In this document: positions 13,814 to 22,880 of the stretch, in pieces
How the letters are laid out: each line of letters starts with the position of its first letter
How positions within the stretch are numbered: position 1 is the first letter of the stretch
From: Acidobacteriota bacterium
GTDB taxonomy: Bacteria; Acidobacteriota; Blastocatellia; Pyrinomonadales; Pyrinomonadaceae
Direction: 5' to 3'
NCBI GenBank assembly: GCA_029777145.1
Contig: JAKOSS010000364.1
Location: 1-29,310 of the forward strand
DNA: 29,310 nt
Notes under the pieces: model-generated
What the model was told of the DNA's origin: nothing
Databases searched by the model: none
The model's input: only the letters and a program-made list of their open reading frames with translations
Position numbers and translations under genes: made by a program

Positions 13814-15583
13814 TCAGGGAAGCAGGTCAAAAACGACGACCTCGTTCCGCCCTTTCTTCAGCCATGACGCGGGGCAGTAGAGTTTTGTCTGCGGGCCGAT
13901 GTCCCAGTAGCGGCCGAGGTTGTGTCCGTTGACGTAAACGATGCCTTTTTTCCAACCGGCAGTGTCGATGAAAGCATCACCGGTTTTGTCGAGATCGAAC
14001 GACGCGCGATAGAAGTTCAAACCGCGCGACGCATCAGAAGCACCGGAAATCGTCCGCATCGCCCGTGCGACGAACGCTTCGTCCATCTGATACTGGGTCA
14101 CCTGCCAGTTCATGAGCGTCATGTTGTTTAGAGTCACTCGGTCGGTGATGCCCTTGCGGTCGATCATGAACTGGCCGTAGTTGATGCGGCCCATCGCTTC
14201 AACGACGATCTCGAGTTCCGGCATCGCCGAATCCGTTTTCGGTAGATCGACGGTCCAGTCGCCGCCGTCGCGATAGATCGTTTTGATCAGCTTTCCGTCC
14301 AGATACACCAACGCGAAATCGTGCGGTTCCCAGATCTTGAGCTTGCCGCTCTTATGTCCGATCAGCTTCGTTTTGTACGAGATCAGCCCGGTGTATTGCC
14401 CCAACGATTCCATCGGAACCGGCTGCACGACGTTCTTCGACGGCAGTTTAAGATCGAACAGACTCCCGGCGCGAACGAGTTGGAGTTTAGGAGTTTCGAC
14501 AGTCGGAACCGGAGTCGGGATCTCCGGTAATTTTTCACCGGTGTGCCGAGCGATCAGATCACGGATCTTGAAAAACTTCTCGGTTGCGCGGCCCTGTTCG
14601 TCGATCGGAGCGTCATAGTCGTAACTCGTCACGTCCGGTTGATACTGTGTCGGATTCGCGGCGTTCGCGCCGGCCCAAAATCCGAAGTTCGTTCCACCGT
14701 GGGCGACGTACAAACAGAACGATCGCTTTTTCGACATCAGATAGTCGAGCTCGCCGAGGATCTCATTCGGGTCGGGCTTCGCCCATTTTTCGCCCCAGTG
14801 CGTCAGCCAGCCCGGATAGCTCTCGCTCGAGAAAGCCGGCACGTTCGGGTTACGCTTGAACGCCTGTTCGAAATCCTTGTCGTTCGATCCCGAATCGAGC
14901 CCGATCACCGCGCCGTCGATGTTTCCCGCCTCGAGCATGTACGGCGTCGCGCCGTCGGCGGTGTAGAACGGCACGTTCACGCCAAGACGTTTCCACTCCG
15001 ACCGGAGCAATTCGAGATAGCGTTTGTCGTTGCCGTAACTTCCGTACTCGTTTTCGATCTGGACCATCAGGATCGGACCGCCATTGGTGATCAGATTCGC
15101 GCGGACGGTCGGAGCGAACGCCGCCATGTATCGTTTGACGGCGGCGATATACCGCGGATCCATCCCGCGGACCTTGATGTCGGGGATCGCCAGCAGACGC
15201 GCCGGAATCCCGCCGAAGTCCCATTCGGCGCAGACGTACGGTCCCGGACGGAGAAGGACCCACATTCCTTCATCCTGAACGAGCTTCAGGAATCGTCCGA
15301 TATTCTTTTGCGGCGAGACGAAATCGAATCTTGCGGAAGCGTCCTCGTGAAAATTCCAGAAGATGTACACCGAGATCGTGTTGCATCCGAGCGCCTTCGC
15401 CATTTGAATACGATGCCGCCAGTATTCCTGCGGGATCCGCGCCGGATGCAGTTCGCAGCCACGGATCTGATACGGTTTCCGGTCGAGAAAAAAGCCGTCG
15501 CGCGAAACGGAGAAATCGTGACGTGCCTGCGCCGATGCGATGCCGGCAAGAAGTGCGATCAGGAGAATAACTCGAAATTTCAT
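13814..15583 (-). CDS. Secreted glycoside hydrolase family 35 beta-galactosidase
   Basis: A 589-residue enzyme with an N-terminal signal peptide (MKFRVILLIALLAGIASAQA). The GH35 barrel begins around residue 23. ILMVQIENEYGSYG holds the acid/base Glu179, and AFSSESYPGWLTHWGE holds the nucleophile Glu254. RPGPYVCAEWDFGGIP is another family motif. After about residue 360 come beta-rich, jelly-roll-like domains ending in VYVNGHNLGRYWDIGPQ, also typical of GH35. It should release terminal beta-linked galactose from glycans outside the cytoplasm. A -10 box lies only 9 nt before the ATG and no Shine-Dalgarno is visible, suggesting a near-leaderless transcript. The gene is divergent from the Asp-box protein and shares its control region. 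Confidence 0.93.
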   Translation of the reverse strand: MKFRVILLIALLAGIASAQARHDFSVSRDGFFLDRKPYQIRGCELHPARIPQEYWRHRIQMAKALGCNTISVYIFWNFHEDASARFDFVSPQKNIGRFLKLVQDEGMWVLLRPGPYVCAEWDFGGIPARLLAIPDIKVRGMDPRYIAAVKRYMAAFAPTVRANLITNGGPILMVQIENEYGSYGNDKRYLELLRSEWKRLGVNVPFYTADGATPYMLEAGNIDGAVIGLDSGSNDKDFEQAFKRNPNVPAFSSESYPGWLTHWGEKWAKPDPNEILGELDYLMSKKRSFCLYVAHGGTNFGFWAGANAANPTQYQPDVTSYDYDAPIDEQGRATEKFFKIRDLIARHTGEKLPEIPTPVPTVETPKLQLVRAGSLFDLKLPSKNVVQPVPMESLGQYTGLISYKTKLIGHKSGKLKIWEPHDFALVYLDGKLIKTIYRDGGDWTVDLPKTDSAMPELEIVVEAMGRINYGQFMIDRKGITDRVTLNNMTLMNWQVTQYQMDEAFVARAMRTISGASDASRGLNFYRASFDLDKTGDAFIDTAGWKKGIVYVNGHNLGRYWDIGPQTKLYCPASWLKKGRNEVVVFDLLP

Positions 15584-15592
15584 ATCGACTAG

Positions 15593-15598
15593 ATACTA
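15593..15598 (-). promoter_or_regulatory. Candidate -10 of the GH35 gene
   Basis: On the minus strand TAGTAT is followed by 9 nt and then the ATG at 15583, so transcription would begin at or within a few bases of the start codon. No convincing -35 is present. It overlaps the left arm of the 15595-15689 inverted repeat. Confidence 0.45.
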
Positions 15599-15689
15599 GT
15601 GCAAAACGACGTTCCATGCGATTCGATTGCCGTAAGTCCAATCGGGAAGTATAATTCCCGTGAGTCAGGCACTTCAGTTTTGCATTAGT
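15595..15689. promoter_or_regulatory. 13-bp inverted repeat flanking the divergent control region
   Basis: ACTAGTGCAAAAC (15595-15607) and GTTTTGCATTAGT (15677-15689) are reverse complements at 12 of 13 positions. They bracket the plus-strand promoter and overlap the GH35 -10. The 69-bp interval would suit a looping regulator acting on both genes, but could also be the ends of a small repeat element. Confidence 0.55.
15627..15660 (+). promoter_or_regulatory. Promoter of the Asp-box protein gene, with palindrome over the -10
   Basis: TTGCCG (15627-15632), 17 bp, and a perfect TATAAT (15650-15655) form a good sigma-70-type promoter. CGGGAA (15643-15648) and TTCCCG (15655-15660) are a perfect 6-bp inverted pair wrapped around the -10, a candidate operator. 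The transcript would start near 15662. Confidence 0.7.
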
Positions 15690-15745
15690 TCGGGACCACC
15701 TTCAGGTCTCTATTCCCGCCGATCGCGGCATTGAGAGGATCATTC

Positions 15746-18700
15746 ATGTTCAAGAAATCTTTTCTTCTTTTCGTTGTTTTTTCATTTGCGCTAACGCTTC
15801 CGGCATTTGGCCAATCGGATGACTACAGCAAGATCTTCGGAGCCGTAAAGTGGCGCTCGATCGGTCCGTTTCGCGGCGGGCGTTCGGTCGCGTCCGTCGG
15901 CGTCGTCGGCGATCCAAAGACCTACTACATGGGAACGACCGGCGGCGGTGTCTGGAAATCTGAGGACATGGGCCAATCATGGCGCAACATCTCGGACGGA
16001 TTTTTCCGGACGGCGACGATCGGCGCGATTGCGGTCGCTGAAAGCGATCCGAACGTGATCTACGTCGGGACCGGCGAGCACGCGGTCCGCGGCGTCATGA
16101 CGCACGGCGGCGACGGCGTTTACAAATCGACCGACGCCGGCAAGACATGGAAGAAGATCGGACTCGAACTGAGCCAGCATATTTCGCGGATCATCGTCGA
16201 CCCGAAGAATCCGGACATCGTTTTCGTCGCCGCGCAGGGCGCGCTTTACAGTCCGTCGAAAGAACGCGGCGTTTACAAATCGACAGACGGCGGCGTGACA
16301 TGGAAGAACACGCTCTTCGTCGACGAGCGAACGGGCGCCGCCGAACTTTCGCTCGACCGGAACAACACGCGCATCATGTACGCGGCGATGTGGGAACACG
16401 GCCGCTTGCCTTGGAAAGTGATCAGCGGCGGGCCGGGAAGCGGGCTCTACAAATCGACCGACAGCGGCGAAACGTGGACGAAAATGACCGAAGGACTGCC
16501 GGAAAAAATGGGCAAGATGTCGATCGCTGTCAGCCGCTCCAATCCCGAAAAGGTCTACGCATTGATCGAGGGCGATTCGGAAACCTCCGACCGCGGACTA
16601 TACGTTTCGAACAACGGCGGCAAGGAATGGAGCCAGGTGACGAACGACAACCGTCTCGTCCAACGCGCCTGGTACTACATCGAGCTCTTCGTCGATCCGA
16701 ACAACGAGAACACGATCTACGTCCTCAGCGCCCCGGCGCTGCGCTCGAACGACGGCGGCCGCACGTGGGAAAACCTCGGCGGAACGCACGGCGACTTCCA
16801 CGATCTCTGGATCAATCCCGACAACTCGAACAACATGATCATCTCGAACGACGGCGGTGCCGCCGTGACGTTCAACAAGGGCCGCTCATGGACTTCGCAG
16901 GCGACGATGCCGACCGGCCAGTTCTACCGGATAAACGTCGACAACCAATTCCCGTACCGCATTTACGGCGGACAGCAGGACAGTTCGGCGATCTCGATCG
17001 CGAGCCGTGAGTTCGGCTCGGGGGGCATAACGAACGCGAGCTGGTATTCGACCGCCGGCGGCGAAAGCGCGTTCCTCGCGTTCAATCCGGACGATCCGAA
17101 CTTCGTTCTCGGCGGCAGTTATCAGGGCACGATCGAAGTCGTCGATACTCGCGCCAAGGCCGCGACGAATATCATGGCCGCGCCGATCCAGTATCTTTCG
17201 ATGGACGCGAAGGATATGAAGTATCGCTTCAACTGGAACGCGCCGATCATCTGGAGCAAATGGGAGCCGAACACTTTCTATCACGGCTCGCAGTATCTTT
17301 TGAAAACGAGCGATCTCGGGAAGACGTGGAAAGAAGCGTCGCCCGATCTGACGCGCAACGAGAAGGAGAAACAGGGCAAGGGCGGCGGTCCGCTGACGAA
17401 CGAAGCGGTCGGCGCGGAAAATTACGGAACGCTCGCGTACGTCATGGAATCGCCGCTTGAAAAGGGTGTGATCTGGACCGGCAGCGACGACGGCGTCGTT
17501 TCTGTCACGCGCGACAACGGCGCGACGTGGAAAAACGTGACGCCGCCGGGACTGCAGGAATGCCTCGTCAACGCGATCGAGGTCTCGCCGTTCGACAAGG
17601 CGACCGCGTACATCGCGACGACACGCTACAAGTTCAACGATCATCGTCCCGGCCTGTACAAGACGACCGACTACGGCGCGACCTGGACGAAGATCGACAA
17701 CGGGATCCCGAACGGAGCGTTCACACGCGTCGTGCGCGAGGACGACGTCCGCCGCGACATGCTTTTCGCCGGCACCGAACTCGGCCTTTACATTTCGTGG
17801 GACGGCGGCAAGAACTGGTCGCCGTTCCAATTGAATCTGCCGGTCACGCCGATCACCGATCTGCGCGTCCACAAAGGAAATCTGATTGCGGCAACGTCGG
17901 GCCGGGCGTTTTGGATCCTCGACGATCTCAGCCTGTTCCGCCAATACAAAAAAGACATGCCGGCGTTCTCGGTTTACAAACCGGACAACGCGTATCTATC
18001 GAACTTCGGCAGCGAGCTTGATGACTCAGACGAGGACTTCACGGGCGCGAACCGGTTTCGGGGCGTGAATCCGGCAAACGGGATCGTGCTTTACTACAAT
18101 CTTCCGGAGTTGAAAAAGACGGACGCCGTGACGCTTGAGATCCGCGATTCGGCGGGCAATCTCGTGCGGACGATCTCGTCGGAACGCGACAAGTCATACC
18201 GGCGCTGGGACGGCGGTCCGCGGCCCGAACCGACGCTGAACAAGTCGAAAGGATTGAACCGCTTCGTCTGGGATATGCGCTATCCGACGCTGCCGGGCGT
18301 TCCGGGTGTTTATATTGAAGCGAGCTATGCGGGCCACAAAGCGATTCCCGGCAAATACACATTCACGTTCAAGGCCGGCGGCCAGAGCGTCACGACAGAA
18401 GCCGAGATCACGTTCAATCCGTTATATCCGACAACCGCCGCTCAGTACGCGGAATACAACCAAACGATGTTGTCGATGGAATCTGAACTGACGTCGATGC
18501 ACCGGATGGTGAACGACATGTACGACAAGCAGAAACGGCTCGAAGCGCTCGTCGGGACGCTCGGCGACGATCCGAAACTTGCGTCGGTCAAGAAAGCCGG
18601 TCAGGACCTGCTGAAGAAGATGAAGGACTGGGATGGCGACATGGTTCAGCGCAAGGCAAAGGCGTACGACGACGTCGAAAACTATGTCAATAAATTCACG

Positions 18701-18892
18701 GCGAACTACATGTACCTGATCAATCAGACCGAGAGCGATATTCCGCGGGTCAATCAGCCGTCGATCGACCTGATGAAGCAGTATTCCTCGGAATGGGCCG
18801 CGCTCAAGACCCGCGGGAACGATATTCTCGGCAAGGACGTTCCGGCGGTAAACAAGATGTTCTGGGAGGCCGGAAAGGGCGCGATCTGGTAG
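15746..18892 (+). CDS. Secreted multi-Asp-box (sortilin/VPS10, BNR-like) beta-propeller protein
   Basis: A 1048-residue protein with a signal peptide (about residues 1-22). Residues 40-750 hold at least ten Asp-box repeats of form S-x-D-x-G-x-T-W, for example SEDMGQSW (72-79), [48 protein letters not shown] and TTDYGATW, which together make one or two beta-propellers as in sortilin/VPS10 and sialidases. Database records often name such proteins glycosyl hydrolase, but I see no catalytic signature. A beta-sandwich-like section follows (about 800-890), then a helical C-terminus. ATG 15746 has AGAGG about 8 nt before it; a TTG at 15731 is a less likely start. Large families of these proteins are typical of Acidobacteriota and Bacteroidota. 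Function unknown; divergence from GH35 suggests a link with polymer use. Confidence 0.88.
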   Translation: MFKKSFLLFVVFSFALTLPAFGQSDDYSKIFGAVKWRSIGPFRGGRSVASVGVVGDPKTYYMGTTGGGVWKSEDMGQSWRNISDGFFRTATIGAIAVAESDPNVIYVGTGEHAVRGVMTHGGDGVYKSTDAGKTWKKIGLELSQHISRIIVDPKNPDIVFVAAQGALYSPSKERGVYKSTDGGVTWKNTLFVDERTGAAELSLDRNNTRIMYAAMWEHGRLPWKVISGGPGSGLYKSTDSGETWTKMTEGLPEKMGKMSIAVSRSNPEKVYALIEGDSETSDRGLYVSNNGGKEWSQVTNDNRLVQRAWYYIELFVDPNNENTIYVLSAPALRSNDGGRTWENLGGTHGDFHDLWINPDNSNNMIISNDGGAAVTFNKGRSWTSQATMPTGQFYRINVDNQFPYRIYGGQQDSSAISIASREFGSGGITNASWYSTAGGESAFLAFNPDDPNFVLGGSYQGTIEVVDTRAKAATNIMAAPIQYLSMDAKDMKYRFNWNAPIIWSKWEPNTFYHGSQYLLKTSDLGKTWKEASPDLTRNEKEKQGKGGGPLTNEAVGAENYGTLAYVMESPLEKGVIWTGSDDGVVSVTRDNGATWKNVTPPGLQECLVNAIEVSPFDKATAYIATTRYKFNDHRPGLYKTTDYGATWTKIDNGIPNGAFTRVVREDDVRRDMLFAGTELGLYISWDGGKNWSPFQLNLPVTPITDLRVHKGNLIAATSGRAFWILDDLSLFRQYKKDMPAFSVYKPDNAYLSNFGSELDDSDEDFTGANRFRGVNPANGIVLYYNLPELKKTDAVTLEIRDSAGNLVRTISSERDKSYRRWDGGPRPEPTLNKSKGLNRFVWDMRYPTLPGVPGVYIEASYAGHKAIPGKYTFTFKAGGQSVTTEAEITFNPLYPTTAAQYAEYNQTMLSMESELTSMHRMVNDMYDKQKRLEALVGTLGDDPKLASVKKAGQDLLKKMKDWDGDMVQRKAKAYDDVENYVNKFTANYMYLINQTESDIPRVNQPSIDLMKQYSSEWAALKTRGNDILGKDVPAVNKMFWEAGKGAIW

Positions 18893-19115
18893 TGCCGCGA
18901 CAACGATCCGCGGTCGTTCAATTTCGGGACGCTCCGATGATCGGCGGGATTCGCGGCGGATCGCCGGCTGAACTCGTTCAACGTCCGTTTGAATTAATCG
19001 GAACGGTTGCACATCGTCTCTTGCTAAGTCCGCATCAAATGTGCGAAGATTCGCGAAATTTGGGCGTCCGCAGGTTCTTGGCCGCCGCTTTCAGAGTGAA
19101 TCGGAACGATACCCG

Positions 19116-19433
19116 ATGGCAGGATACAGAGTCGAAAAATGGTCCGAACCGTTTTTGCCGAACCCCGCAATGCTCCGGCATCTGCTTGAGCGGGACGGCT
19201 ATCGCGTATTTCAGTGGACCGATCAAGCGGGCGCGACGTACGGACGGCACATGCATGACGAGGACCAGTCGCACTGGATCGTTTCCGGATCGTTGGAACT
19301 GACGATCGACGGGCTTGGGACGTTCGTTCTGGATGCCGGCGATCGCGATTTCATGCCCGGCGGCACGTATCACTCGGCGCGCGTCATCGGCGAGGAACCG
19401 GTTCTCTATCTCGTCGGCGCAAAATTCGCCTAG
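19116..19433 (+). CDS. Small cupin-domain protein
   Basis: A single-domain 105-residue cupin. Motif 1 is GATYGRHMHDEDQSHWIVSG, with His45, His47 and probably His53 as metal ligands; the usual Glu is replaced by Asp/Gln/His, so the ligand set is slightly unusual. Motif 2 is AGDRDFMPGGTYHSARV, with His86. Small cupins of this kind bind a metal and act as isomerases, dioxygenases or sensors; no substrate is suggested by the context. I chose ATG 19116, where the conserved region starts; no strong ribosome binding site is visible. The gene converges on the pilus operon, with a shared terminator between. Confidence 0.8.
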   Translation: MAGYRVEKWSEPFLPNPAMLRHLLERDGYRVFQWTDQAGATYGRHMHDEDQSHWIVSGSLELTIDGLGTFVLDAGDRDFMPGGTYHSARVIGEEPVLYLVGAKFA

Positions 19434-19460
19434 ATTTCGACCCGCAAGTCAAAAAAATAA

Positions 19461-19492
19461 GGCGACCCTATGTCGGGGCCGCCTTTCTTCTT
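19461..19492. terminator. Bidirectional terminator between cupin and pilC
   Basis: GGCGACCC (19461-19468) pairs imperfectly with GGGGCCGCC (19475-19483). On the plus strand the stem is followed by the T-rich 19484-19492; on the minus strand by the T-run complementary to 19452-19458. It can serve both convergent genes. Confidence 0.75.
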
Positions 19493-19512
19493 ACCGGAGT
19501 TTGCCGGATCGG

Positions 19513-20745
19513 CTACTTTGCGCCGTTGGCGAGTTTTCCGATCAATGTGAACAACGGCAGGTACATCGAGATGACGATACCGCCGATCGTCACACCGAGG
19601 AATGCGATCAGCGCCGGTTCGATCATCGCCAGCAAGTCGGCGATGGCCGAATCGACTTCTTCTTCGTAAAAGTCAGCGATCTTTCCGAGCATCGCGTCGA
19701 GCGCACCTGTCTGTTCGCCGACGCCGACCATCTGCCCGACCATGTGCGGGAAGACATCCGTCGCCTTGAGCGGATCAACAAAGTTCTCACCGCGTTCGAC
19801 ACCGGCACGAACCTTGAGGACCGCGTCTTCGACGATGACATTGCCCGCCGTTTTCGCCGTGATGTCGAGCGATTGAAGGATCGGAACACCGGACGACAGC
19901 AGAGTCGAAAGGATTCTCGAGAACCGCGCAACCGCGATCTTGCGGATGATCGCGCCGAAGATCGGGAGTTTGAGAATGATCGAATCAATGTGCCAGCGTC
20001 CCTTCGCGGTCTTGTAATACGCCTTCAAGGCAAAGACACTGCCGATGATCGTCGCGAGCATCGCCAGACCGCCCCAACCGGCGAGGAAATTGCTTATCGC
20101 CACGACGATTCGCGTCGGAAGCGGAAGCGATTCACCCGGACCGAGCAAACCGAGGAAGATCTGCTGGAACTGCGGAATGACGACGACGAGAATGACGGCG
20201 ACGGCCGCGATCGCGACGAAGATGACGGCGGCCGGATAGATCGACGCCGAAACGATGCTGCGCCGCAGTTTGACGACCTTTTCGATCAACGTCGCGAGAC
20301 GCTGAAGGATGAGGTCGAGCACACCGCCCGTCTCACCGGCTTCGACCATGTGCGTGTACAGGCCGTCGAAAACCTTCGGATGCCGTTCGAGAGCGGAGAA
20401 CAAGGTCGCGCCCTCTTCGACGTTCTGGCGAACCTGGCGAAGCACGTCCTTGAAGAACGGATTCTGCTGTTGTTCGGCGAGAATGTCGAGACACTGAACG
20501 AGCGGAAGACCCGCGTCGATCATCACCGAGAACTGTCGGGTAAAGACCGCGAGTTCCTTCGGAGTTACCTTCTTGTTGCGACCGAGCTTCGGAATTGCGA
20601 TCTCGCGACCCTTTTCCGAGGCTTGCGTCATGACGATCTGCTCGCGTCGAAGCAATGCCCGCAGCTCGTCCTGATTGGCGGCGTCTCTTTCACCGGAAAC
20701 CATCTCGTTCAGACGGTTACGGCCTTTGAAAACAAATGTTGGCAT
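19513..20745 (-). CDS. pilC: Type IV pilus inner-membrane platform protein
   Basis: A 410-residue GspF/PilC family protein on which the PilB and PilT motors act. It has two related cytoplasmic domains (about residues 65-170 and 260-375), the first starting FTRQFSVMIDAGLPLVQCLDIL and the second FSRILSTLLSSGVPILQSLDI. Three membrane segments are visible at about 170-192, 214-242 and 378-402, the known topology. The N-terminus (MPTFVFKGRN) is typical. Length is normal. It is the last gene of the pilB-unknown-pilT-pilC unit, starting 36 nt after pilT. No pilin, pilM-Q or prepilin peptidase genes are in this window. Confidence 0.95.
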   Translation of the reverse strand: MPTFVFKGRNRLNEMVSGERDAANQDELRALLRREQIVMTQASEKGREIAIPKLGRNKKVTPKELAVFTRQFSVMIDAGLPLVQCLDILAEQQQNPFFKDVLRQVRQNVEEGATLFSALERHPKVFDGLYTHMVEAGETGGVLDLILQRLATLIEKVVKLRRSIVSASIYPAAVIFVAIAAVAVILVVVIPQFQQIFLGLLGPGESLPLPTRIVVAISNFLAGWGGLAMLATIIGSVFALKAYYKTAKGRWHIDSIILKLPIFGAIIRKIAVARFSRILSTLLSSGVPILQSLDITAKTAGNVIVEDAVLKVRAGVERGENFVDPLKATDVFPHMVGQMVGVGEQTGALDAMLGKIADFYEEEVDSAIADLLAMIEPALIAFLGVTIGGIVISMYLPLFTLIGKLANGAK

Positions 20746-20781
20746 GACTGTTGTTTAGCTCCTGTAAGAATTGAAGTGATG

Positions 20782-21987
20782 TTAGCCGCGAATGGGCGGA
20801 CGCTGTCCGATTGAACGGCCCTGCATGTAGGGACTTCCTCCGCCGGGCGCGGGCGGTTTGCCGGCGCCGGCGTAAGATTGATTGACTCCCGAACCGCGTT
20901 CGATGATCTCTTTCAGCTCGTCCGGATTCGAACTCCGCTGCATCGCGATCTCGAGCGTGATCAGGCGTTTGTGGTAAAGGGTCGCAAGCGACTGATTGAA
21001 GGTCTGCATACCGAACCGGTCCTGGCCGGTCTGCATCATCGAATAGATCTGGTGGATCTTGTCCTCGCGGATCAGATTGCGGATGGCCGAGTTCGGGATC
21101 AGAACCTCGAGCGCCATACAGCGGCCGTCACCGGTCGCTTTCGGAAGCAGCGACTGACAGAGAATTCCTTCGAGAACGAGCGAGAGCTGCGTTCGTACCT
21201 GCGCCTGTTGCTCGGCCGGGAAGACGTCGATGATACGGTTGATCGTCGAGTACGCCGAATTCGTGTGCAGCGTCGCGAACGTCAAGTGGCCGGTTTCCGC
21301 GATCCTGAGCGCCATTTCGATCGTCTCAAGGTCGCGCATTTCGCCGACGAGGACGATGTCCGGATCCTGGCGGAGCGCGGTGCGGAGCGCGTTGGCGAAA
21401 CCGTGCGTATCGGCGTTCACCTCACGCTGATTGACGAGACAATTCTTGTGGTTGTGAAGGAATTCGATCGGATCTTCGATCGTCAGAATGTGATCGTGGC
21501 GGTCGATGTTGATCTTGTCGATCATCGCCGCGAGAGTCGTCGATTTACCCGAACCGGTCGGGCCGGTGACGAGCACGAGTCCGCGCGGTTTTTTGCAGAG
21601 ATCGCCGACGACCGTCGGCAGTCCGAGCGCGTCAAACGACTTGATCTCGTACGGGATCGCGCGGAAGACCGCGCCGACCGCGCCTTTCTGATTGAAAAGA
21701 TTGGCACGGAATCGCGACATGCCTTTAAGGCCAAACGAGAAGTCCAGTTCAAGATTTTCTTCGAATCGGTGCTTTTGGGCGTCGGTCAGAACCGAGTACG
21801 CGAGCCGTTTCGTATCGGCGGGCGTCAGCGGCGCGTAACCGGCGATCGGCGCAAGGTGTCCGTGAACGCGGACCTGCGGAGCCGAATTCGTCGACAAATG
21901 AAGGTCGGAACCGCCCATTTCCGTCATCTGGCGGAGCAGATCGGGCAGGGTGATATGAAGTTCGGGATTCTGTTGTTCGTTGGTCAT
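20782..21987 (-). CDS. pilT: Type IV pilus retraction ATPase
   Basis: A 401-residue hexameric ATPase that drives pilus retraction and twitching. Visible motifs: N-terminal PAS-like domain starting ITLPDLLRQMTEMGGSDLHL, Walker A GPTGSGKST (142-150), the Asp box around TIEDPIEF, Walker B with VGEMRD, the His box TGHLTFATLHTNSA, and AIRNLIRE, which marks PilT rather than PilB. The normal PilT core ends near residue 365, and here an extra Gly/Pro-rich tail of about 35 residues follows (GKPPAPGGG and similar), probably disordered. The start at 21987 lacks a strong ribosome binding site. It lies 74 nt after the unknown basic protein gene. Confidence 0.96.
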   Translation of the reverse strand: MTNEQQNPELHITLPDLLRQMTEMGGSDLHLSTNSAPQVRVHGHLAPIAGYAPLTPADTKRLAYSVLTDAQKHRFEENLELDFSFGLKGMSRFRANLFNQKGAVGAVFRAIPYEIKSFDALGLPTVVGDLCKKPRGLVLVTGPTGSGKSTTLAAMIDKINIDRHDHILTIEDPIEFLHNHKNCLVNQREVNADTHGFANALRTALRQDPDIVLVGEMRDLETIEMALRIAETGHLTFATLHTNSAYSTINRIIDVFPAEQQAQVRTQLSLVLEGILCQSLLPKATGDGRCMALEVLIPNSAIRNLIREDKIHQIYSMMQTGQDRFGMQTFNQSLATLYHKRLITLEIAMQRSSNPDELKEIIERGSGVNQSYAGAGKPPAPGGGSPYMQGRSIGQRPPIRG

Positions 21988-22061
21988 AAGGCCGGGTGTC
22001 GGAGGAGAAGAGGGTCGACGGCCGTCCGAGTGTTCGGCCGCCGACTTTCATCCAATGGCGG

Positions 22062-22865
22062 TTATTTGTTGAGAGAGGCCTGCTGCGGGTTGCGACGGCG
22101 AACGAGCATGTCGAGCACCTTTTCGGATTCCGCGGCGATCCGTTCGGTGGTGTCCGTCGGCGAGTTCGTCGAAACGCTGTAAATGCGTCCTTCGACTTCG
22201 GCGAAGTAGAAAACACGCGACTGAACCGCGCCCTTGTTCTCTGCCTGCGCCACCACGACGTAAACCTTCTTGCCGCCGATCTCCTTCTGGAAATCGTTCA
22301 CGACCCATCCGTTTTCGCGGATCATCTGATCGATCACGTTCCGGCGAAGCGATGTCGTCGGGACGCCGCCCACCGTCTTCTGTCGGACGTTGTTGTCATC
22401 GCCCATCGAAGGTCCGACGACTGAGATCGATGCCGATCCGAGTTGTGCGCCGTTCTCGTCGTCAACGCGGTACTGGAGTTCGGACGTCGTCGCCTGATTC
22501 TTCTTCCAGGTCCTCGGTGCGACTTCACCGGTCGGCAGGACAGCCGGGTTCGACTCGACCTTGGCGGTCGTCGCCGGTGACTGCTTGGCAACTTCGGGAC
22601 GCGGCGTCTTCGCATTCTGCCTTGCCCGCGCCAGTCGGATCCGGCGCAATCTCAATGCGCGCTTGCGTGCCAGCAACGCTTTGCGGCGCTTCATCCGGGC
22701 TCGGTACTGTCGCCACCACTTCTTCGAATACTTTCTGATCTTCTTCTTTTTCTTCTTCGAATAGCGATGATGCTTCGGACCGGCTTCGGCGAATTCCGAC
22801 ATGAGCGGCATGACCACTCCGATGCCAAGTACCAAAACCAGAGATATTGCAATTGCCCTAATCAT
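22062..22865 (-). CDS. Secreted protein with an extremely basic N-terminal segment, unknown, in the pil operon
   Basis: I do not recognise this 267-residue protein. It opens with a signal peptide or membrane anchor (residues 1-28, ending EFAEA). Residues 29-86 contain 29 Lys/Arg and no acidic residue, including a run of six lysines, then paired Trp residues (KKWWRQYR). A Pro/Thr/Ala linker follows (about 87-120). The C-terminal part (about 125-255) looks globular, with alternating strands and helices (GKKVYVVVAQAE, RVFYFAEVEGRIYSVST, ERIAAESEKVLDML), loosely like PsbP/DcrB-type domains, but this is a guess. The start has a strong GGAGGAAG site. It lies 15 nt after pilB and 74 nt before pilT, so a pilus-linked role is likely, perhaps binding polyanions such as DNA or polysaccharide at the cell surface. 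Confidence 0.8.
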   Translation of the reverse strand: MIRAIAISLVLVLGIGVVMPLMSEFAEAGPKHHRYSKKKKKKIRKYSKKWWRQYRARMKRRKALLARKRALRLRRIRLARARQNAKTPRPEVAKQSPATTAKVESNPAVLPTGEVAPRTWKKNQATTSELQYRVDDENGAQLGSASISVVGPSMGDDNNVRQKTVGGVPTTSLRRNVIDQMIRENGWVVNDFQKEIGGKKVYVVVAQAENKGAVQSRVFYFAEVEGRIYSVSTNSPTDTTERIAAESEKVLDMLVRRRNPQQASLNK

Positions 22866-22880
22866 ACTTCCTCCAATGTT

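Noticed and set aside
16886..17944. Long minus-strand open frame opposite the Asp-box protein
   Set aside because: Its translation is Arg/Asp/Val-rich without any domain, while the plus-strand frame shows clear repeats; GC-rich codon bias makes stop-free antisense frames common here.
19315..20814. Plus-strand frame running from the cupin through pilC
   Set aside because: It overlaps the cupin gene in another frame, crosses a terminator and opposes a complete pilC.
20878..22182. 434-codon plus-strand frame opposite pilT
   Set aside because: Antisense shadow of pilT; no recognisable fold and atypical composition.
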